The notes under the pieces: model-generated
Databases searched by the model: none
What the model was told of the DNA's origin: nothing
What the model saw: the letters and a program-made list of their open reading frames with translations, nothing else
Translations under genes and position numbers: made by a program
Part shown: positions 38,252 through 52,008 of the stretch, piece by piece
Layout: each line of letters opens with the position of its first letter
Numbering within the stretch: the first letter of the stretch is position 1
NCBI RefSeq assembly: GCF_001039355.2
Contig: NW_019774736.1
Coordinates: 803,084 to 867,083, forward strand
Direction of reading: 5' to 3'
Source: Lingula anatina
Taxonomy: Eukaryota; Brachiopoda; Lingulata; Lingulida; Lingulidae
Length of the DNA stretch: 64,000 nt

Positions 38252-41037
38252 GTAAAGTCACTGTTTTCTACTTTCTTTTTGTAGTATTAGTGACAGTTCA
38301 CTTCTCTGCAGTATCAGTGGTAGCATGACAGGTACAAACAACTTTGTCAACTTGCTGATTTTTTTTACAAGCAATTGCTAGTTGGCTGTCTGTTGTGGCA
38401 CATTAACTTGATGTATTGTTATGCTCCATAGAACATTGGTTGTTGGAAGATGATTGCATTGGTGAAATCAGAAAATTGATTCCCCAATTCGTGTTGATCA
38501 ACACTTGAGGAGTGTGTTCACACTCTTGAAGCGTAGCAGAGCCTACTGGCACTTAAGAAAATATATGCACCTGGGTGTGAAAATATTTTTTGGAATGGGG
38601 CTCAGCATGGTATAGGTGAAAGACTCATAATGTATCTCTCATAAAAAACTTGTTTACTTCGAATGTTTTAGAAGCATGAGTTTTGAATGAAATTTTGTGA
38701 TTTAGAAGCAGTTTGTCTTATCAAGTGCACCTTTATCTCTGCATTAGCTGATTTAGATAAAAGTGATCAAATCATCATTAGTATTGAATGTTTTATTTGC
38801 AAGAGGTCCTATTGGGAAACTGGAAAATATATCTTTATCTAGCTGACAAAAAGTTTGATAAATAAAAAGGAAAGAATTTATAGGTGGAAAGACTGAATGC
38901 TCCATTGGTAATAAAACTAAAAAGAAAAGTTGAGGTACATGTTTTGGCAACAGTGCTGAGAAAGGAATTCCTTTTTTCCTTGGGAATTAGTTAAAGAATA
39001 AGACTTAATACTGATCTTTTTAGGCATCGTGTCAGACATGCAGTGATTATATATTTGACAGTAATATTTACACAGGTGACAGTGTCCTGGAAAAGCTTAA
39101 AAGTTAATGCGAATTTCATCTTTTTACAAATACTTGCACCATGCCTAATAATACATCCCATATGATGAGCTGTTATTCAGATATGTGGCATGAACATGGT
39201 GAATTATGGGGGGACTATGGCTACGTGTTGGCAACCCTGTATAAAACCCCATATATTACCGGGTGCTTTCAACAGAATAGGTAAATTACAGACAGGGGAT
39301 GAATTATGTGAATTTGTTTAACAGTTTAGTACCACGGATTGCTGTCCAAGTGATTGCATTAGCATCTATTAATGCTAATAGGTCTACAAATGAGGGCAGT
39401 ATGAATAGAGGAGAGAAAGTAGGCGCCAGGTTGTCACAATGTTGATGTTCTTCAAACCTGCAAAAACGATCAAAAGCCTGATTTAGAGAGTCTAGAAGTC
39501 TGGGGGCATACAAATCCATCTTGAGATTAAGTATGGATCTTTTCTAGGAAATGGCCATTTGTATTAGCCAAAATGATTTTGGTGGAAAGTATAATAGCCA
39601 TGTTTTCCATTAAGCAGGCAGAATGTGTGGAATAGACCATTAAAGGTGTAGTTAAAACCCACAGGTATACTGCTGCGAAGAGTGTTCTAATTTATTGTGC
39701 TAGTAGCCATAAAACACTGAACAAAGATAGTCATAGGTTCTCGGTAATACAGATGTTGTGACATTTCAAACAGTGTTTACACAGAAACTGATGTCAGATT
39801 GAAAATAAATATTAGACCTACACTGGCAACATTAGCAAAATACCAAGTCTGCATTTTCAATATCAAAAGTATAGGAATGCCTGGGTTCTCAGTAGTCAAG
39901 TCTTGCTTCCCCAATGGTCTAGCTGGGATGGTGAAATAAACTATCATGTTGGGTTTTGTTGTGGCAGTTATCTAAGCTACACTGTCAACAATTAGCACTG
40001 ATTTGCACACTGCCATGTTGTAGTAACATGAAGCTTGTGATCTGCTAAAGGTCAGACACCAGTGGTTTCATGGTGTGTGCTGATAGTCAGACCAATTTGT
40101 TCACCGCAGTAATGCATTTCTGATGGCCTCAGTCATAAAAAAGACAAAACAGCATGATACCAAAATGCTTCTAAACATCATGCAAGTATTTTAGTTTAAT
40201 ATTTTAAAATAAGGTGTAACACATTAATGTGTTTGTTACCTAGTTAAACCTCTTTACAATACATAAAATGTTTTTGGCATCTTTTTTATTTGATTGTTTG
40301 ATTATTTATTTTTGTTGTAGTAAGTTTTTGAATAAATGATTCAATTTTTGTACAAACCTATCCTCAGTCATTTGTTACAAGATAAAAACATTGTTTGAAG
40401 TTTTTTGTGCTCTTGTGTGCAATACTTGTGCAGAAAATACAATGTAATAACTTTAATGGCATAATTTATCATACACATTTGCCATCAATGACTTGAAAAG
40501 GTTAATGTATTCTGTTGTGCCAAAGTTGGACTTACAATTCAATCTCGTCATCTAGCACTGGCCATTATTATACATTTGATAATTGAAAATGTACAGGCAA
40601 TGAATACAATCAAAATTACTAGAAATTCATGGTAAATAGTTCACAATAAATTTTCAATGACCAATTTGTCATTCAAAATGTACTTTAGCTTTTTTCTTAA
40701 TGTAAGTCCAATAGAAATTAAATCATTTAAAAGGTTTTGGTAATTTTTTATGCATAACAGACATTTTATTTTGATGTAAGAAATTGTGAACAATATGCTC
40801 CATTTATTATTTTTTGTTTGTTTGTTTGTTATCTTTTTAAACTTTTTTTCTTGAAGTTGGATGAAGTAAAGTTAATATGAATTATTACAGTCACTCAGCG
40901 GGATTTATTTCCCCCCACTTTGGATTTGCACAAATTCATTTTACATGTTTCTCACACTGGGATATTTTCCTGTTTTATTATATGATATATCAATATTTAA
41001 AGTTAAATTAAATTTAAAAGGCAAATCAACCATAAAT

Positions 41038-41092
41038 TAAAAAAAAAACATTCCAAAAAAAAAAAAAAAAGAAAAAAAAAGAAAAAAAAAGA
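41038..41092. repeat. A-rich low-complexity tract
   Basis: Runs of A are interrupted by single G or by CATTCC. The surrounding 38252-45998 shows no supported coding exon. One further possible first exon, AAGATGGCTGCC... with a donor at 44391, lies near 44335 but has an early stop in frame. Confidence 0.8.
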
Positions 41093-44000
41093 ATGCTGTC
41101 TCTGTTTAGGAAACCAATATTCCTTATATTTATGTTTGCTGCAACTAAATCTCAACTGTATTAGATGTTAATGATCAGCTAATATTCATTTTTTGTCACA
41201 GGGTGTTTGAGGCATCTTCTATAACCAACATTTAACAAGAATTTCTTGCTTTATATTATTCTAAAAGTACCTCTCAAAATAGTTTTGTTTTATTTTATGT
41301 TGGAATCAATTTTGTGTTTAGTTTTTTTATTTTTAATTGAAGGACTGAATTATATTTCAGTAGCTTATTTCTTGTATTACACCCCCAGTTCAGTGGAAAC
41401 ACAGAGATGCAGGATATAATTGGAATGATCAAAGACATGTGCTTTGTTATCTTACCAACTAAAGACCCTAATGTTTGGGTAATTGGGCCCTATCCTATTT
41501 TGTTGTTGGAGTGCCCAGCAAATTAAGAACACGGGGTCACTGAGTGCAGTGTGGCTTTTCTTTACGAAAGGCTCCCCGTGGCTATCTTATTACAAAAGAT
41601 GTATATGAAAACTCTGGATCACAGGATTTCAATTTAAGTCAATATTGGAGCACTGTTTTCATTAGCACAGTGAAAGACAAAAATATTGATAAGCAGAGAG
41701 GTCTGACTGCCAATTTCATCTCCTATCAATCAACTATGGAAGTTGTCCCAGCAAAGTCAGAGCACAGTATATAGCTACATCAGAATTGAAAAGCCAACGA
41801 GTTTCTACGTCATCAGAATAGATTTGATTTTGTTCAATAAAGACAACATTTGTTCGTAGCTTAACAAAAGCCAACCATACATGCCTTTAGAAGTCCTGCT
41901 ATTGTCCTGTGTAAGCAAAGGTCGATAAAACAAACACTATCTGAGTGTGTAGTTAGCCCATTTGCAGATTCAGCCAAGATAAACTTTGGACATAACGCAT
42001 TGAAGCAGGGAGAAAGGTAAGGCATGCTTGATTTGACCCTTTCTGTGGAAAGACGATTTTGGGGCAAGTTTTCCAGTTAAGTAACACACCATGAGATTAT
42101 AGATGCAGTCTCTAACTTCTCACATTTCTAGCTTCAGTCTCCTTAACTAGTTTTCAATAGAGATATCTTGAGATGAGAAGGGATTGGTTTTTTGTGTCCC
42201 AGATCAGTTGTAGGATTTTGAACTGGATACTCTATACTTCCTTTCCTCAGGCCCATAGGGATTTCTTTCTTGTGTAGTAGGCAGCTCTTCAACCCTTCAT
42301 GGTGAAGTCTATTGGATTAGCTGCTCCAGTGATTTAAATTTACTTGTTTGTTCAAGTATGTAGAGCAAGTTGTTCAGTTCCCAGACATACGAAAATGTGA
42401 TGTGTCTCATTATCAGGTACTCCATCTTGGCCGATCTTCTAGGTCAATGATGTTGTCTTGGGCAGCAGTCCATTTCTGATGTTATCGTTACTGTAATTAA
42501 GACTTCGTTTTTTTTTACTTTTGAAGAATTCTGCTTGTCTCCTTTCATTAGCACAGGGAACTGGATTGAAATTATTTCAGTCTTTTTGGTGGTTTGTGGT
42601 ATTTTGTTGATAATATGTCAAGAAATTCTACACACATACAGCATCATGGTTGTAAAGAGAGCTGGAGTGTGATTGTAATGAAAACTGTTGGGAGGGATCC
42701 AAACATGTCTACAGGTTTAGAAATAAATTGGATTGAACATAATGTAGTGTCAATTGAATAAGAATGTAGAAATAAACCATTCCTCTTTTCCAATACACAC
42801 TTATGTAGATATGCTTAGATTGATCTATCCAGTTGCTGTGTCATGTGGGTGTCATGCATATATATTTGATAACATCAGTATTCTCCCCTCGGTAGTTCAG
42901 TATATTCCATAGTGAGAGATACCTTCAGAGAATATTAGGTAAGTTTTAGTTTTTAATCTTTCCAGATAATCTTCACAGACTGTACAACCACTTTATTATA
43001 GGGTAATCTTAAGTTAAGGAACTGCTGAGAGCAATCTCTACAATAATGAGACTGCTTTGGGCTGAGTTGGGGAGATGTATTACTTTCTTACATGTGATAT
43101 GTTTTCATTTTACATTTATAAAGCACATCTAATGAAAAGTATATTTCTTTGTCCAGCCACATTATGGTCCTTGATTCAGCTTTTTTAATCAAATAAGAAG
43201 AAAGATGTAAAACAGCATGCAAAACAGACATTTGTATAGGAAAGCAATATTGTTCAATTGGATGATTGTTTGACATTCATTCTATTACCACAGTCTGCAG
43301 TCAGTCCACGATGAAACTAAATCATTTCCTGATTCAGAATTGATAAAAACCACATCTATCTATTAATGCAAGTCTGCTCAAATTATGCTCACCATTGTAA
43401 ATTAATATAATTTAACATGAAAAGCTATTAGCAGCAGTTTCCTCTATCAGCTACAAAAGTAATTCTACAGTTGTAGTTTGCCTTTTTTAGTTGGGCCAGG
43501 TTTGTGCAAAAGAGTAAAACATCCATTATTGTTGTCGGGTCATTAGTGAGCTGCATGCCTGTCTGTCCCAAGTAGCGTATAGGAGTAGGGTGAGGCTGTG
43601 CTGAGGATAATCAGATATGTCGCGTGGGAAGTGATATGGTATCCATCTTGGAAATAAGGGAAATAAAACAAAACTGAGAGTGGTCAGGATCTGAGGTAAG
43701 GAGAACAGCAGGAGAGGTCCCAGAGGTTTTAGAAATCTGTAATCCTCATAGTTATGTGTTGTTAGTAAGCCAGCATTTGTGATTTATAGATGTCTGGTAA
43801 AGGCCATGGGATGGTGTGACAAAATTACCCTGCATTTCTGGTTTGTTTCTTTGAATACGAAATTTGGTTGATTTCTAGACAATTTAAGGGACCGACTAAG
43901 GATCTGTAAAATGTTATATGTGCTGTTTTGAACTTGGACTTTATCTGGCATGAAATGTTTAGTACTACATATTATAAGCCAGATATAGTTAATCAGAAGA

Positions 44001-45998
44001 GGTACAAAAGCCAAAGTTCTGCAAATAATTGATCCGGACAGGACAAACATGTAACAGTGTAAATGAGAATGGCAGAGCACCTATAGTCATCCAGGAGGTA
44101 CTTCTACATTACAAGTATTATGCTTATTGATTAATCAATTTCCAAGCAGCCTTTAGATTACGTTATTCCTTTTAATTTTTAACTGTTCAATTTTTGTGTC
44201 TGATAAGGGATTTACTGTTTTCTATGGTATCTGTTACTAAAACTATCAACAGAGCTTTGTAACTAACACCAGCTTCACTTAGCAGCTCGGGACACATCAT
44301 ATCCACCATTTGTGTTTGCTACTGGTGAGCAAGATGGCTGCCATTAGAGGAGAGTAGAGCGCTTAGGACAAGGGGGCAAGCTAGGTGGAGGTAACAGTTT
44401 TCAGTTGACGCTTGTACATTAAATTATGATTTTACACGCCATGGTCCAATATATTGGTAGGCAAATATCACCTAAGGGTAGCTCTCATTGCCAAGTGGAA
44501 GAGCCAGGTCTGTGTTCATGACTGTCTGATAGGAGTGACCTTGTTATGGCTCAGTGCAGCTGCTAGCCCAGGTAGTCGTGGGATGGTGATTTATATGATT
44601 TACATGAAGGGTTTTCTGTAGGCTCAGTAGAGCTGCCTGTACAATGGAGCATAGTTGGTTAGGGTAAATGTAAACTTCTGTTATGTGTTACAAAGAGCCC
44701 ATTTTTAGTAAGGCTATAAACCAGACTTCAACGAGATTTGACAGAAATTGACTTAATAAAAGAGAACCATTTTTAGGCTGTACTGTATGTAAAAGTATAG
44801 CAATGCTTAGTTTATTTTCCCACCATGCTTCCCTTTTAGTTCCCCTTTCTAAGACTGACCTTGGCCTACATATTGAAGAACAGGGTGAAGATTTTCATGT
44901 GCAATTGTAATTAGTTGAAAACATAGCTTTCCATAGACCCAACATCAAACCTTAGCCTCAAATCAGATCAGAGATAGTAACTATAAGCTATGATAAATGG
45001 AAAATGCATTCAAATCTACTTGGTTAATGACTTTATAATGCCTTCCATTATTGTTTGATAGAACCCTGATAAAGAGGGCCACCTCTCTGTTCACACAAGT
45101 GGACAGTGAACATAGACTTCCGCCCGACTTCTGCATAACCAGTTCTATAAGATGTCTGTCTGTCTGAGAAATTATTTCTTCTCCTTTTTATTTTCTTATG
45201 CATGTGTTTCTGTGAAATATCAATCATGCTGATTGCATGCACAATACCATTGCTGTGTCACTGAAGAACTACAAGGGTATGTAAAGGATGACTTTCTGTG
45301 TGAATCCTTTCTTTTTTGTACTGCTAGTGCAATATTTGTGTGTCAAAGAAAGCATGGAAGGAAGTTCATTTAACTATGGGGGTCAGTCTAGATCATTTGA
45401 ATACATGGAAGTAATCTGTATATGAGGTAAACGTTAAAATATTTTGAACAGAGTCACCAGGTCTTCCTAACCATTTTCCATGGGCTGATGAGGGTGTTTT
45501 CTGAAAGTATTGTGTACAGAAAAGCTGATGGCGGTAATCACCTGCCTGCATAGGCGGCTGATGACCCTGGAGGAGCAAGCTTATTTGGATATGTAACAGG
45601 AGCAGGGGGGCATCAGTTGACAACCCATTTGTTCGAGCAGAGTCTTTTTTCCCTTACGGCAGAGGCTTGTAAGTGGTTTGATGGCCAGCTTATTCAAGGT
45701 GCCTTGCTGCACATGCCTCTGACAACTTCAAACCTCTGACAGAGAGACAAAAATGGGGATTTATTACATAGACCAGCTTTTGAGCAAAATAGTGACATTG
45801 ATTGCAAGTTCTGGCTGAGCTTAGGGAATTCACTATATGAATTCCAGTTCTGTAAAAGAGACACATGTTAAGACTATGGTTATCTTCTAAGCTGTACTAA
45901 TTGTGCATGGCTCATGAATATATAATTATTAGCATGAACATTATAGTCATTAATAATTTATCATTTTATCTGCCTTTGACTTTGTCATTAAATTTTAG

Positions 45999-46064
45999 AT
46001 ATGCCCTGCTGTATGCGAAGGACAAGTTTCCCTCTGCGACTTTGCAATACTGGTAGATTGATTG
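45999..46064 (+). other. Candidate upstream exon, in frame with the receptor
   Basis: 66 bp lie between an acceptor (taaattttag, ending at 45998) and a strong donor (ATTG|GTAAGAC at 46065). It is open and phase-preserving: ATG CCC TGC TGT ATG CGA reads into ...GRLI and joins exon 46145 as A-L-G-S-L-W. With the ATG at 38245 it would add 35 residues (MLDMPCCMRRTSFPLRL and on) before the MEEE start. It could also simply be 5' UTR that happens to be open. Confidence 0.45.
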
Positions 46065-46144
46065 GTAAGACAATTGTAGTGCACGTGTATTAAATTATTT
46101 ATTCAAGCAGAAAATTAACCAAGACACTGTTTTGTTTCTTTTAG

Positions 46145-46341
46145 CTCTAGGAAGCTTGTGGCACCACCTCTGGAGAATGGAGGAGGAAGCTGCGGCCTCC
46201 ATGCCCATGCGGGGGCGGGCTAAAGTCAAAGAAGACAAATACTGTGGGGTGTGCGGGGACAGAGCCCTTGGATACAACTTCGATGCTATATCTTGTGAAT
46301 CTTGCAAAGCCTTCTTTAGGAGAAATGCCCCAAAAGGATTG
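46145..46341 (+). CDS. Hr96: Receptor exon with start codon and first zinc finger
   Basis: The acceptor tttcttttag ends at 46144 and the donor GGATTG|GTAAGT is at 46342. Coding from ATG 46177 gives 55 residues, ending in AFFRRNAPKGL just after the first finger, the usual intron position between the two fingers in this subfamily. The bases 46145-46176 are open and in frame, so translation could enter from upstream. Confidence 0.9.
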
Positions 46342-49300
46342 GTAAGTGTCATGGGAAGTGGATTGAAGGAAATCACATTGAGGATGTTTTGTATGTCTTT
46401 TTCAAAAGCCATGAAATCCATCTTTTTGCCAAGAAGGCATCTGGAAAAAAAATGACAGATTATTGAGTAGCACAGTAACCAGTATTTTAATGCATCACTG
46501 TGGCCACACTCACATTTTTGTGTTGTCCTGTGATATGCGCCACTGATTTCATAGCATATTTACTTTCATAGCAGTTGTACATTAGTAATAGTGCATACCA
46601 CAATTATTTTGAGTTATTCAATCCAAAGTCATTCATATTCATTTGTGAACAAGGGTCCAAGATTTGTTATAGTATATGACAATATGAGTCTAAACATCTG
46701 GTCAGTAATGTGAACATCAAAATATGTCCTTCAGTTATAGAGTATTAACTTTTCACATCATTGATGAATATGCAAACATCATGTTTTGCTTTCCACCAGC
46801 AATATTGACAGCAGTATATGAAAAATATTCCTCCCACCTCCATATTACTGTTAATACAGATAAAACATCATGGTAGAACAGCTTACCTTTCAGTATTTAA
46901 ATTTCATATTGTTGGTATTACATTTTCCCATCTTTAATGATTGTACAATATTTGTAATTTTTTGCCGGCTATATTTTGCGCAACATTTGTAATTTTCTGC
47001 CAGGCAGTATTTATTATTGGTGCTACACAGAAGTGATCCCTATTTCCAGCATATTGTTTTGCTTCATTAAACCAAGAAAAAAAATCATTACCGAAATTTA
47101 TAAATTATTGAACAATTTTGTACTGATCATACCCACATTGTGGGCTGCATGGTTTATTTAATACACCAGGTTCATTCATTTTCTACTTACTCTACATATG
47201 TACACTTATAAGCGTACCAAGTTCAATGGGATTTAGGTTGCTGAGTGTGCCAAGCCACTATCTCCACAGAGGGTCATACACCTGTCATAAGAGACACCTT
47301 AATGTGTGCATACAAACTGGTAATTATCAATAGCTGCATAATGCTTTAAGCCTTGTTTCACAGCTGGCACAGGCCATAAGATGAAGGCCTGTAATGCACG
47401 GAGAAAACTAAAGTGTCCTTGTAGCAAGATTAGAGAATTATGAAGGAATAGTATTGATTGGATAGAACAACATAAGAGTATTAATTATACACAATTGGTG
47501 TTTAATAATTCACAGGATTGTGTTGTAATTATTTGTCCCACCGACGTCTCTGCTGTACACAATGATACTGGTATGTTGGAGAGAGACAAAAAAAGAAATA
47601 TTGTACCTTGGGGAATAGACCCTGAAAGGCAAAAAGAGTCATGTTAAGGTCAGCTGATCTGCTAAGAAGAGCTGTCCTCAGGAGCAAGTTGTTGAGTTAA
47701 TATTAAAAGTACTTTTAGTTTCTGAGCTAAGGAGTAGGGCAAGCTCTGTTTTATTTTTATTGCAATTTTTTGGCTCATTGTAAGACAGTATTTGGTTATG
47801 TCTTAATTTATTTATCTTGAATTCAATTTTTTTTAAATGATAAAAATGTTCTTCTCTGTCTATAATCTGTTATAACAAATTTAATGTATGTGAAATATTT
47901 TTGATATTTTCTTCATTTTAAAAGAAACAGCATGGTTTGGGCATTGGGCATCAGTTGATGAGTTTTACATTCACAAATTTGTTATGTAAATATTGGGTGT
48001 TGTCTTTTTTAAACAAAGGAGAATGGAAAAAAGACAAGGGTGAATTGGTTTCACTTGTCAGGCCAGATGTGAATTGTTGAGAATGCATGTCATATTGCCA
48101 TGGCAACATGCAATTCATTATTCATTTTCGTAATGAGATTTAAAATTCTATGTGTTGGTGTTATATGCCTGAATGACACTTCATTGGGTGGAATGGATCT
48201 ACGCTGGTTACAATATTATATTGGCTCTCAACAACTCAAGTGTTGGTATATAAATAACCTTCTAAATATCCATCCATTATACCAAAGAGGTACTTTTGGT
48301 CATGGGTGTTAACAATTGTTTTTGCTTTCCTTAAGTAATCAGGTTCATTTCTAAGCAGTGTTTTTTATCTTTATGTTGTTTTATTTATCATTTCTGATAT
48401 TAAGATCAGCTTGAAATACAAAAAAAAAAAAAAAAAAAACAGAGACATTAAAGCAACTATGAATTTTGTAACAATTTTGGGTAAGTAATTAATTTTGATT
48501 TAGATAAAAAGACAGTTATTAGAAATTAGATTAAATTAAATAGTATTTTAGAATTTTGCCTGTCAGTTATAGTGGATAAATAAATAATTAAATGAATAAG
48601 TAAGTAAATAAATAAATTAAAACTTTTTTCTGCATCTAATTCAAGTGCATAATGTCTGTTAAAAGTATATACATATAATATGGACTACTTTCAATATCAT
48701 GTGAAAAATAAAAATAAAATCATAGTATAAGATTACCCCAAGTTATTAAAAGATGTGTACTTTCTATTTGGGCATCTGGTCCACATAGTGATGTTAACTG
48801 TCAGTACTTCCTGCGATAATCTTTCTTAATTATCTCTAGTCTCACAAATAAGAAGTTCTTTAAGGTCTCTCCTTTACCCTCTGTCTCTGTACATGTTTTC
48901 TCTGCATGTGCATTACATGTCGACAGTGGCTGAGCCTTTTGAAGGGTCTCCCCTGACATGGCATATGTGAGCTCATCCGGTCAAAATGCTTACTCTTATC
49001 CCCACTCTACCTGGATCCAATCACTGACTAGGGTTCACTCGGTGCATTTTCTGGGGTCATTCGGTGCAGCAAAATATTTCCTAAAAGGAATGTAGTAAGA
49101 AAATGATTTCCATTGTTTGGGTATTGAAGTAACCTGACATGTGTGAAAACAGTAATTTTAACCAACGAGTGATATTTTCCCAATACACAAAAGCAAACTT
49201 GAGATACTTGTGAATTAAGGCACTAGGGGCATTATCAATTATAATGTGTTAATTCAGATGGTTTCTCAAAACAGAAATTGAGTTTTGACAGCAATAATAG

Positions 49301-51004
49301 GGCCCAGTCACCCAGCACTAACCTTGAATATAAATAGAAAGCCTGGGGTCAGTCAATACCTATGTTTGGAGTGTGGCTCAGTGACTTTTTGTAATAATAA
49401 CATATGCCATTAGTATCAGTTAAATTAATTAAGACCACAGAAATAAAAGTAACATGATTATTGGCCATTTATGTCTGTCATGCTTTATACACACTTGAAT
49501 GTTTTCTTTGGAGAATATGGATGGTCTTATTATGTTTTTCAATACAAGTATAACAATTCTTAAATTCTTTTTTAGATAAATGCTGCATGCATAAGATAAA
49601 TTGCAATTGTCAAATGTGAAAACATGGAGTTATTACATTGCAACCATTTTGTTATAAAATTCAGTGTTGCCATACCATAACACAGTATTTAAAATGAATT
49701 GTTTTCCTTAATTCAGCAAGGTAATATCACATTTTGTCTGTTTTAGGAGTACTTCAAATGCCCGTATGATGAGAAGTGCAAGATGGATGTTTCAAATCGG
49801 CGGTTTTGCAAGCGCTGCAGGTTAAAGAAATGCTTTGAAATTGGCATGCGGAAAGAATATATCCTCACTGAAGAGGAGAGAGTCAGGAAAAGACAGAAAA
49901 TTGAGGAAAATCGTTATGTGTAAGTTTATTAGTCATGCCTTGCCTAAAAAGTTAACCTGAGTAAACTGTCATACTAACAAGTGCAGTAAATTCAAGATGT
50001 TTGACTTCTGACATTTTCTGTCAAGAATGACGTTGTTCAATAAACTATTCAAAAATTGAAGTTTGTGACCTTTGTCAGTTAAGTCAGCTATGTTTTTCAT
50101 ACTGGTGAAATTGCATCACATAATTGGCCATGGGAAAGCATTCAAGAATATTCATGAACATACAAGTTTATGCTCTGTTAGCAGATGACATTTTATAATT
50201 GTTTTGATTTTTTTTAGGCGAGTACGAGAATTAGAGAAGCAAGGGATCACTATCAAAACTGAAAATGGTGTGGTGTCCAGTTCCATGTCCCCTTCTCGCC
50301 GTCTCACTGATGAAGAACACCACATGATAGAAGAAATCAGGAAAGCTTATAGGAGCTCGTTAGAAATCACAGTGGAACCCATGAGGCCGCGGAGTAAAGA
50401 AGAGACCAATGTCAATGATTTGGTCAACATTGCTGAAATAAGTGTTCGCAGAGTCATAGACATGGCCAAAAAGATCAAGACTTTTAAAGTTCTCCCACAG
50501 ACCACGCAAATCAGTCTACTGAAAGGCGGCGCCATAGAACTTCTCATCCTACGTTCTGTGCTGACCTTCGATAAAGAAAAGCAGCAGTTTTTGGATCCAA
50601 CAGACGACCCTGACACTAACAGTATGTCAGTGGATGAACTCAAACAAGGAGAGGGGGCCCTCTTTGAGGAACACATGAGGTTTGTGAAGGGGCTAGTGGA
50701 ACTTAGGGCAGATGAAACCATGCTAATTCTCATGCTTTGTGTAGCTTTGTTCTCCCCAGATCGCCCTGCACTGGACAATAAAGGTATAGTGAGCGAGGAA
50801 CAAGAAAAATATTCATTGCTTCTTCAGAAATATTTAGAATCAAAATTCCCTCTTCATTATGCCAAAGCAGTGTTTCCGAAACTGCTAATGAAGTTGGTAG
50901 ACATTCGGAACTTGAATGAAGAACATTCACAAGTGCTTCTGAAGGTAAATCCAGAAGGCATACAACCACTGATGAAGGAAGTTTTAGATTTAAACAATAC
51001 TTGA
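46177..51004 (+). CDS. Hr96: Nuclear receptor of the HR96/NR1J type (VDR/DAF-12-related), three coding exons
   Basis: Coding exons are 46177-46341, 49747-49919 and 50218-51004 (TGA), all GT-AG. They give 374 residues from the start MEEEAAAS. Residues 23-79 form a C4 zinc-finger DNA-binding domain: C23-x2-C26-x13-C40-x2-C43, then C60-x5-C66-x9-C76-x2-C79. The P-box reads CESCKA, the variant shared by HR96, DAF-12 and relatives, instead of the usual CEGCKG. A basic extension (EIGMRKEYILTEEERVRKR) follows. Residues about 145-374 are the ligand-binding domain. The helix 3-5 signature starts FKVLPQTTQISLLKG at 202, with T where the usual DQ has D. The AF-2 helix PLMKEVLDL sits at 363-371, so ligand-dependent activation should be possible. 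The hinge is short, unlike the long one in fly HR96. Family members are nuclear lipid/xenobiotic-responsive transcription factors. An upstream in-frame extension is possible. Confidence 0.92.
49747..49919 (+). CDS. Hr96: Receptor exon with second zinc finger and hinge start
   Basis: The acceptor tctgttttag ends at 49746 and the donor TATGT|GTAAGTTT is at 49920. The exon encodes EYFKCPYDEKCKMD through RRFCKRCRLKKCFEIGM to EENRYV. All four zinc ligands and the conserved RFC.RCRLKKC core are present. It ends in phase 2, restored by the next exon. The 3.4-kb intron before it (46342-49746) contains a poly(A) run near 48420-48440 and no other supported feature. Confidence 0.92.
50218..51004 (+). 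CDS. Hr96: Receptor exon with the complete ligand-binding domain
   Basis: The acceptor ttttttttag ends at 50217. A single 787-bp exon encodes the hinge, all ligand-binding helices and the AF-2 helix, ending LDLNNT-TGA. The lack of introns within the domain is notable against the multi-exon domains of vertebrate relatives. GC content is higher than in the flanking introns. Confidence 0.93.
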
Positions 51005-51973
51005 GTACTACGTAGTACAAGGAAACAAAATAAACCTCAGCCAACCAGAGGCACCATGTTAGACTGTTGCCTTGTGTACATACCTATACATGCACTGGAC
51101 TTCACAAGGACTTAGTGGACTGTGAATGAAGTGACACTGAGAGTGAAATGTGCATGTTGAGGAAATGTCAGGAAATAATTAACTCGACACACTTAAGCAA
51201 CACCAGCTTCAATCATTGTTGGTTTATTTACCTACAACTGGGATGTCATGACAAACTGCTTCTTTCACTTATCTTATTACTTATGAAAGTTCACAGAGGG
51301 GCTGGCCCTGCCAGACCTTTGTGCCAATGTGTCTGTGTCTACACCAAATACCAGTACCTACATGTGATATCCCCCTCTGTTACACAGTTAACCTGCCAAG
51401 GTAGATCTTTCTCAAGAGAGATCTGGAATACCTTACTGCTGAAAATGTGGAAATTATCTGCTTAGTGGAACTAGCAGTAGCTGAATTTATGTTTGGATTG
51501 GTATGCTTCATTTTTAAAAATTCTGAATACTATTATCCTGAAGGGAATTCTTTCATCACAGGGGTTGAGATTAAATGATATCATTATTGGTATTTATTGT
51601 TATTATTTGTGCATTTCTGGCATTACACATTGGTGTACAAAGATAGGAGGGTTGAAATGTTCAGCAACTTGATGCATTCACTACCTCCAAGAATTTTCAC
51701 CAACCACATGGTAGAATTCCCATTGCTCCTAAAGAGTATATACCAAGTGCAAGGGACCTGTCCTACCTTTAATTTGTCTCTGCTTCAATGCAGAGAAATG
51801 TAGTGCCTGCCTGAGAGAAAACAGCACTGCTATTGCTGTACTGCTGCTTAGCTTTTCTAATTTCACATATTTTAGTACAAGTAAAGCAACTTGTAAAATT
51901 GTTGTTGTAAAATTTTAACTGTTGCTTATTCTTTTAATCTTTGTTATGAGTAAGATAACAATACTATATATAA

Positions 51974-52008
<35 letters not shown>

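Noticed and set aside
44325-44391. AAGATGGCTGCC block followed by a donor-like GTAACA, as another receptor first exon
   Set aside because: The ATG frame stops after seven codons, the donor is only moderate, and no other evidence ties it to the receptor.
50347-50778. 143-codon minus-strand ORF opposite the receptor ligand-domain exon
   Set aside because: It is an antisense shadow of the receptor coding exon, low-complexity (Ser-rich) and without any recognised domain.
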